Source: Bacteroidia bacterium (GTDB lineage: Bacteria > Bacteroidota > Bacteroidia > NS11-12g > UBA9320). Taken from it: a stretch of 5,709 nt of DNA. The position numbers and the translations under genes were made by a program. Below are positions 1 through 3,926 of this stretch, piece after piece. The stretch is from NCBI GenBank assembly GCA_013042025.1, contig JABDQY010000030.1, positions 1 to 5,709 on the forward strand, given 5' to 3'. A model generated the notes under the pieces. It was not told where the DNA came from and searched no databases. It saw only the letters and a program-made list of their open reading frames with translations. Within the stretch, counting starts at the first letter, position 1. Each line of letters begins with the position of its first letter.

Positions 1-219
1 TCCCTGCTGGCATCTTTCTTACCATTTCTTTCAGAATTGAAAACCACCCTCAAATTTGCAAGTACATTCTTACTTGCTATGGCTATGGCAGCTATCGGTT
101 TAAAGGTAAGCTTTAAGACGTTATTATCTTCGGGTAAAAAAGGCGTGATTTTTGGAGCACTTCTATTTGCAATTCACCTTTTGGTTATAATCGCATTGAT
201 GCTGTTCTTAAAGATCTAA
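1..219 (+). CDS. YeiH/UPF0324-family putative sulfate exporter, C-terminal fragment
   Basis: This is the last 72 codons of a multi-pass inner-membrane protein whose start lies before the window. The reading frame is open from base 1, so the TTG at position 37 is an internal leucine and not a start. The visible part has two hydrophobic segments. The first ends in AMAAIGLKVSFKTLL, and a short basic loop (SSGKKG) leads into a final helix, GALLFAIHLLVIIALMLF. From memory, the AMAA(I/L)GL...LKxxGxKP-like stretch closely resembles the C-terminus of E. coli YeiH and its UPF0324 (Cons_hypoth698) relatives, which are annotated as putative sulfate exporters. The substrate is not firmly established for most members. 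The lipoprotein gene follows after 18 bp on the same strand, so co-transcription is likely. The family call is fairly secure; the transported substrate is inference only. Confidence 0.82.
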   Translation, partial: SLLASFLPFLSELKTTLKFASTFLLAMAMAAIGLKVSFKTLLSSGKKGVIFGALLFAIHLLVIIALMLFLKI

Positions 220-237
220 CAACATCGCTAAACAAAA

Positions 238-663
238 ATGAAAATGAAAAACAAATCCATAATTATTCTGTTATTAGCGAGCATATTTATAACTGCTTGC
301 AACAAATCAGAAAAGCATACTCACGGTAACTCAGAAGCTATCCAATTGAACGAGGGAAAGCAATGGATAGTGGTTTCAGAAATGATGGCTTACATTCAAC
401 AAATTGAAACTGATGTTAGTTCATTTGAAGGAACTGAACTTTCAGATCATGAAAAACTGGCTGAATCCATCGATTCAAATCTTGAAAAGTTAACAAGCAA
501 TTGCACAATGACTGGACAAGCTCATGATGAATTGCATAAATGGCTTCTTCCCTTTTTAGAACTCGCCGACACCTATAATAAATCAGAAGATTTGAAAGAA
601 GCACAGAAACATTTAGCAGATATTAAAACTTCTTTCGCGACGTTTAACACCTATTTCAAATAA
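238..663 (+). CDS. small helical lipoprotein with CTMxGxAHDELHKW motif, function unknown
   Basis: A 141-residue protein with a lipoprotein signal peptide: basic start (MKMKNK), hydrophobic core, and a lipobox ending FITAC with the lipidated cysteine at residue 21. The mature N-terminus has two histidines (KHTHG, 27 and 29), then a W-containing segment (NEGKQWIV, 38-45). The rest looks entirely helical, which would suit a small helical bundle. The key motif is C89-T-M91-x-G-x-A-H96-D-E-L-H100-K-W102, followed by P105. Cys, Met and two His spaced i, i+2, i+7 and i+11 could form a soft-metal or heme site on one helix; that is inference. I have seen similar uncharacterised Bacteroidota lipoproteins with this motif but cannot name a family. 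It lies 18 bp after the YeiH-like gene and probably shares its transcript. An alternative start at the second ATG (244) would only remove two residues. The start region is A-rich with no Shine-Dalgarno, as usual in this phylum. Confidence 0.85.
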   Translation: MKMKNKSIIILLLASIFITACNKSEKHTHGNSEAIQLNEGKQWIVVSEMMAYIQQIETDVSSFEGTELSDHEKLAESIDSNLEKLTSNCTMTGQAHDELHKWLLPFLELADTYNKSEDLKEAQKHLADIKTSFATFNTYFK

Positions 664-711
664 CCTAAAAGAGTAGACAAATAATTGTTTAATGAATCAA
701 TCTACTTGATT

Positions 712-779
712 GCAAACCTGCTCAAGCACCATTTATTTTTTTAGTGGAGGAGTCGTAGAATAATGGAGGTAAATTCAAG
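712..779 (+). repeat. upstream repeat block, copy 1
   Basis: This block runs from gcaaacctg to aattcaag. It matches 1111-1177 with about 14 mismatches and one 1-base gap over 68 positions (about 78%, counted by eye). The shared landmarks in order are GCAAxCCTG, AAGCACC, a T-run, AGxGGA, CGTAG and AATTCAAG. It stands directly before the first short hairpin (793-814), as its partner does before the second, so the two are parts of one larger unit. No coding sense is apparent. Confidence 0.75.
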
Positions 780-792
780 CAAGCTTGATTCT

Positions 793-814
793 AATTTCGT
801 GTTATGACAAAAAG
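793..814 (+). repeat. short hairpin motif, copy 1 (degenerate)
   Basis: The right arm acaaaaag (807-814) equals that of copy 2, and the loop gttatg (801-806) differs from gtcatg by one base. The left arm aatttcgt (793-800) matches only five of the eight positions needed to pair. It is recognised by its order and spacing relative to the flanking repeats, and is likely a decayed copy of the hairpins at 1198-1219 and 1621-1642. Confidence 0.55.
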
Positions 815-826
815 TGGATTAAATAT

Positions 827-1045
827 TTCTCTCATACTTTTTTAAAAAAGTATTGCAAAAACTTAAAAGTATGAAGGGCTGCATTTTGAGAAGTCACGCC
901 AGTCTCTCTCCCCTTTGCCCTCAAAATCATCGCAATCGCACTTCCGCCAGCATACTTTTACTCACACGCTTGGTAACGACAAAATTTCTAAAAGCGACCT
1001 TTTGAATTAAACCCTTTTTCAAGGTGAAGGAGCGTATAAAAATAA
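827..1045 (+). repeat. long repeat body, copy A
   Basis: This is one of two direct copies; the other is 1662-1879. The first 133 bp (827-959) differ from 1662-1794 at only two positions (843 and 876) with no gap. Positions 960-995 are poorly conserved. Positions 996-1045 match 1830-1879 with about six differences in 50. The core contains nested inverted repeats: a perfect 18-bp palindrome (835-852), an outer pair of 10 bp (864-873 with 951-960) and an inner pair of 8 bp (883-890 with 920-927). On the minus strand a 41-codon frame without stops (957-832) crosses the core, with no start of its own. The core is visibly more GC-rich than its surroundings. Confidence 0.85.
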
Positions 1046-1110
1046 GCAGTGCAGTTTATTGCAAATAGTATTTCTGTGGAATGAAACTCCGATTACGTTG
1101 AAGTTAGATA

Positions 1111-1177
1111 GCAAGCCTGAAGAAGCACCTTTTATTTTTTAGCGGAAGAACCGTAGTAAAATGTTGGTTAATTCAAG
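1111..1177 (+). repeat. upstream repeat block, copy 2
   Basis: Second copy of the block at 712-779, running from gcaagcctg to aattcaag and about 78% identical by eye. It leads into the second short hairpin (1198-1219). It marks the start of the middle unit, whose downstream body differs from that of the outer units. Confidence 0.75.
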
Positions 1178-1197
1178 AAGTCTTGACTTTTTTCTTT

Positions 1198-1219
1198 CTT
1201 TTTGTGTCATGACAAAAAG
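1198..1219 (+). repeat. short hairpin motif, copy 2
   Basis: The arms ctttttgt (1198-1205) and acaaaaag (1212-1219) pair perfectly over 8 bp around the 6-base loop gtcatg. A second, overlapping pairing is possible between cttgac just upstream (near 1182-1187) and the gtcatgac stretch, with one mismatch, so two mutually exclusive hairpins can be drawn. The same alternative exists, without mismatch, in copy 3. Confidence 0.7.
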
Positions 1220-1440
1220 GATAAGAATACAATCTCAAATGATTTTCCTTTCGTACTTTTTCCATTGCTGAAAAAGGAACAAAAAAGCTAGACAGAAATA
1301 TGCTTCTCAGCTCTCTGCTAGAACCTGAAAAATCTAAAGCAAATGATGCAAGCACTTTTGCTGATTTTGTAGAGTCTCTATCATTCACGCCATCGCATGG
1401 CCCGCATTTCTGTCGGCCCTACGCTCATTTTTATTTTTAG
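1220..1440 (+). repeat. middle-unit body, different from copies A and B
   Basis: The sequence after the second hairpin does not match the bodies at 827-1045 and 1662-1879, but the layout is similar. A second A/T hairpin, ctttttc (1256-1262) with gaaaaag (1270-1276), sits where the outer units have their tacttttt palindrome, and the preceding gtacttttt resembles atacttttt. A GC-richer patch follows at about 1388-1424, including ggcc (1399-1402) and ggcc (1415-1418), then a T-rich stretch (1425-1440). The minus-strand frame 1173-1388 covers this body, but it is low-complexity, runs through the hairpin and has no recognisable domain. The end of this body is not sharply defined. Confidence 0.45.
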
Positions 1441-1602
1441 TTAATGACTAAACTAAGTTGTGAGGTTATCGGCATTCTAGTTTTTTGCATCAAAACAATG
1501 GCATTGAAAATAAGCGAAGGACTGTGCTAAGCAAATCAGCGAATGCAATGGCTCTGATTGCGGGGATGTTTCTGTGCGTAGTGTTTTTCAAAAAAGTAGT
1601 AA

Positions 1603-1642
1603 GCCTTGACTTTTTTGTAACTTTTTGCGTCAAGGCAAAAAG
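1603..1642 (+). repeat. short hairpin motif, copy 3, with alternative pairing
   Basis: The arms ctttttgc (1621-1628) and gcaaaaag (1635-1642) pair perfectly over 8 bp around loop gtcaag. Compared with copy 2 the loop-closing T:A pair has become C:G, a compensatory change that keeps the stem. A second perfect 8-bp pairing, gccttgac (1603-1610) with gtcaaggc (1629-1636), overlaps the first and cannot form together with it. It stands 19 bp before the second long repeat body. Confidence 0.75.
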
Positions 1643-1661
1643 TGAAAGAATTAAGTATTTC

Positions 1662-1879
1662 TTCTCTCATACTTTTTCAAAAAAGTATTGCAAAAACTTA
1701 AAAGTATGAACGGCTGCATTTTGAGAAGTCACGCCAGTCTCTCTCCCCTTTGCCCTCAAAATCATCGCAATCGCACTTCCGCCAGCATACTTTTTCCCTC
1801 CCACTACTCAATAACTAAATTTTTAAAATGACCTTTTGAATTTAACCTATTTTCAAGGTGATGTAGCGTAAAAAAATAA
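1662..1879 (+). repeat. long repeat body, copy B
   Basis: Direct copy of 827-1045 at an offset of 835 bp, becoming 834 bp after one single-base gap. In the core (1662-1794) the two differences from copy A are C at 1678, which breaks the perfect palindrome, and C at 1711. The inverted repeat 1699-1708 with 1786-1794 is retained with nine pairs. The element ends nine bases before the stop codon of the minus-strand propeller gene, so the 3' untranslated region of that operon runs straight into it. Confidence 0.85.
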
Positions 1880-1887
1880 AAGAATCC

Positions 1888-2997
1888 TTACTCTACCCAA
1901 TCTGCAATAAACATATTGGTTTCGTGCGTTCCACCATTATTTCTATTACTTGAGAAAACCAGTTTAGTTCCATCTGGAGAAAACATTGGAAAACTGTCAA
2001 ACACGCTATCAAAAGTGATTTGCTCCAATCCACTTCCGTCGAGATTTATCATGAAAAGATTGAATTGAGGCCTCCCTCCTTCTTTGCTACTTTTATGATT
2101 TGAACAAAACAATAACTTCTCTCCGCTTGGGTGAAAAAACGGTGCCCAATTTGCGTTGCCCAAATCTGTAATCTTTCTTAAGTCAGAGCCATCTACATTG
2201 CATACATACAACTCCATTTCAGTTGGCTGAACTAAGTTTTGAGCGAGTAAATCTTTGTATTCCATAATTTCTGCTTCCGTTTTGGGTCTCGAAGATCTAA
2301 AGATTAATTTAGTTCCATCTGGAGAAAAGAAAGCTCCTCCATCATATCCCAATTCCGAAGTAACCTGTTTTACATCACTCCCATCAATATTCATTGTAAA
2401 CAGTTCTAAATCTCCAGTTCTTGTACTTGTAAATACAATCTTATCACCGTTTGGAGAAACCGTTGCCTCTGCATCATATCCTTCTCTATTCGTTAGTTTT
2501 TGTACAATATTCCCTTTTAAATCTGCAACATAGATTTCAAAATCAGGATAAACAGGCCAAACATATTTTTCTCCATGTGGTGGTTCTGGGGGACATGCTT
2601 CATCACCTTCATGTGTGCTCGCATAAATAATCGCACTATCTCCAGGCATGAAATAACTGCAGGTTGTTCTCCCTTTACCTGTGCTTACCAATTGTGGGAT
2701 ACTATCTTCCCAAGTTTCATCAATCCCAGTTACATATATCTGGTCACAAGGAGCATTCCACGCAGGATTTTTTGCTTGAAAGACAAGCTTGGTACCATCA
2801 AAACTGAAATACGCTTCTGCATTATCCCCTCCAAAAGTAATTTGTTTGATATTAGCTAAATGTTTTTCTTGACTGTAGTGAATGGAATCTACCCATTTAG
2901 TTGCTCCAGAATAGCCATCTTCAGTTTCTTTAGACGAAGAATTACACGAAACTACAAATGCTAAAATCCCTAGTAGTAATACGATTGTTTTATTCAT
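1888..2997 (-). CDS. TolB-like PD40 beta-propeller lipoprotein
   Basis: A 369-residue lipoprotein: the signal peptide MNKTIVLLLGILAFVVSC puts the lipidated Cys at residue 18, followed by a Ser/Glu-rich linker. The rest is a beta-propeller of PD40/TolB type. Repeats of the form (F/V)SPDGTKLVFxS occur near residues 64-73, 116-126, 180-190, 223-233, 288-298 and 338-348, consistent with six blades. Strands such as ELFTMNIDGSDVKQVT (198-213) and NLFMINLDGSGLEQIT (313-328) alternate with them. Between the second and third blades lies an unusual loop, H129-x5-C135-P-P-x2-P-P-H141, followed by YVWPVY, which I believe recurs in a subset of this family. It is the last gene of the receptor-HmuY operon, starting 11 bp after the HmuY stop. 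TolB-like propellers bind peptides or act as scaffolds; the role here is probably accessory to uptake but is not shown. No Shine-Dalgarno precedes the ATG, only A/T-rich sequence. Confidence 0.9.
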   Translation of the reverse strand: MNKTIVLLLGILAFVVSCNSSSKETEDGYSGATKWVDSIHYSQEKHLANIKQITFGGDNAEAYFSFDGTKLVFQAKNPAWNAPCDQIYVTGIDETWEDSIPQLVSTGKGRTTCSYFMPGDSAIIYASTHEGDEACPPEPPHGEKYVWPVYPDFEIYVADLKGNIVQKLTNREGYDAEATVSPNGDKIVFTSTRTGDLELFTMNIDGSDVKQVTSELGYDGGAFFSPDGTKLIFRSSRPKTEAEIMEYKDLLAQNLVQPTEMELYVCNVDGSDLRKITDLGNANWAPFFHPSGEKLLFCSNHKSSKEGGRPQFNLFMINLDGSGLEQITFDSVFDSFPMFSPDGTKLVFSSNRNNGGTHETNMFIADWVE

Positions 2998-3008
2998 TAA
3001 ATCTGTTT

Positions 3009-3926
3009 TTATAAGAGTTTATACTCAAATGTTGGATGTCCCGATACACCCTTATTGTTGTAAAAGTTCACAAATCTAAGCTTGTATTTAAAACCAGCAT
3101 CTGTTTTTATCAAATAAGATTTGTCTTGATCAATTTCATATGCTCCTTTGTCAAGACTATACGCTTTCCAATCCCAACCTATCGCATTTTTCTTGTTCTT
3201 ATTAAAACTAGCAGTATCAATATCAAGCGTTGTAATCTCATCAAAAGGTATGGTTGTTGGAATGGCTGATGCACTTCCCAATAAAGCACCCAAAACCAAG
3301 TAATCTGCTTCCTCTTCACCTATAACAACAAACTCTGTGTATTTTCCAAATGCAACATCATATTCACTTTCTGTGGGAACATCTGCTTTCACTTTGTCAT
3401 TAATATGGTAATAGAAATCTGTTCCAGATACTGTTTCAACCAATTCAAATGCAGACTCTATCGGACCATATTGAATTTTATAATCACTACCCACTTTTGA
3501 TACCTTTAATTTAATTATACCCATCGGTTTAAATTCAGAATCAAATCCCATATCCAATACATATGTTGAATCCAAGTCGATTTCCCACATGCGATTCGGA
3601 TTTTTATCAGTAAGATAGCTAAATGCTAAACCAACTGTATCTAACTGATTGTGCCATTCTTTGGCAAAAGGTGCCACTCGAATACTTCTAAAATAGTTAA
3701 TCTGTATTTTAGAAGGAGTAATATATAAATCCCAATCTTCTGGATTAGCTTTTCCTACTAATTCATCTCTTTCCAACGAGTAGAAATTAATCTCAGTTCT
3801 ACTCTCTCCAGCATCTAGCTCAACTGATTGGTTTAATCTAAGTTTCGGCTCGATAGGATCTTCCTTGGAAAAACATGCTGCAAAAAACAACGATATGATG
3901 ATTACTAACTTACTTTTTAAATTCAT
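3009..3926 (-). CDS. HmuY-family heme-binding lipoprotein
   Basis: I start this 305-residue protein at the ATG at 3926. The frame is open further upstream to 3998, but only the internal Met gives a proper lipoprotein signal peptide (MNLKSK, hydrophobic core, LFFAAC with Cys at 18). It resembles the longer HmuY variant of environmental Bacteroidota. Features are NPEDWDLYIT (61-70), YDVAFGKYTEF (189-199), YLVLGALLG (209-217), GWDWKAY (250-256), and a C-terminal SYLIKTDAGFKYKLRF-V-NFYN-x2-G-x2-G-P-like stretch ending FEYKLL. HmuY of Porphyromonas gingivalis is shorter and binds heme through two histidines. Here only H92, H174 and H297 exist, so the ligand set may differ; M113, M126 and M135 are alternatives. 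The gene overlaps the receptor gene's end by 17 bp, suggesting translational coupling. Family assignment is strong; heme as ligand is inferred from family and context. Confidence 0.88.
   Translation of the reverse strand: MNLKSKLVIIISLFFAACFSKEDPIEPKLRLNQSVELDAGESRTEINFYSLERDELVGKANPEDWDLYITPSKIQINYFRSIRVAPFAKEWHNQLDTVGLAFSYLTDKNPNRMWEIDLDSTYVLDMGFDSEFKPMGIIKLKVSKVGSDYKIQYGPIESAFELVETVSGTDFYYHINDKVKADVPTESEYDVAFGKYTEFVVIGEEEADYLVLGALLGSASAIPTTIPFDEITTLDIDTASFNKNKKNAIGWDWKAYSLDKGAYEIDQDKSYLIKTDAGFKYKLRFVNFYNNKGVSGHPTFEYKLL

Larger units (their letters stand above)
664..1887. other. 1.2-kb gene-free convergent intergenic region filled with repeats
   Basis: This stretch lies between the 3' ends of the plus-strand lipoprotein gene and the minus-strand propeller gene. 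I see no convincing protein-coding gene. The open frames present (plus 1485-1709, minus 1173-1388) are short, lack family resemblance, and run through repeated DNA and hairpins, so I treat them as chance frames. Positions 664-711 carry only a 6-bp AT inverted repeat (695-700 with 706-711). Positions 712-1879 are an array of three units with related hairpins about 405 and 423 bp apart. Positions 1046-1110 and about 1441-1600 are the parts I cannot assign to any repeat. No GC-rich hairpin followed directly by a T-run is visible on either strand. Confidence 0.8.

Noticed and set aside
37..219. TTG start for the first gene
   Set aside because: The frame is open upstream to base 1 and the sequence there continues the transporter's hydrophobic segment, so the TTG is an internal leucine.
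695..711. Possible terminator after the small lipoprotein gene
   Set aside because: The stem has only six A/T-rich pairs (aatcaa with ttgatt) and no T-run follows.
1173..1388. Minus-strand open frame of 71 codons
   Set aside because: It runs through the hairpin and the middle repeat body, is lysine/serine-rich with no recognisable domain or signal peptide, and its end is encoded by the hairpin arms. Most likely a chance frame.
1399..1440. Possible terminator: ggcc/ggcc stem followed by a T-rich stretch
   Set aside because: Only four pairs with a 12-base loop, and the T-rich stretch begins several bases after the stem; too weak to call.
1485..1709. Plus-strand open frame of 74 codons
   Set aside because: Its last third is repeat DNA that also occurs at 827-873 without such a gene, and the remainder shows no family features.
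712..1879. CRISPR array or integron cassette array
   Set aside because: Repeats are long, divergent and about 400 bp apart with no regular spacers, and there are no cassette genes, integrase or Cas genes in the window.
2255..3269. Plus-strand open frames of 77-94 codons opposite the propeller and HmuY genes
   Set aside because: They are antisense shadows of well-supported minus-strand genes.
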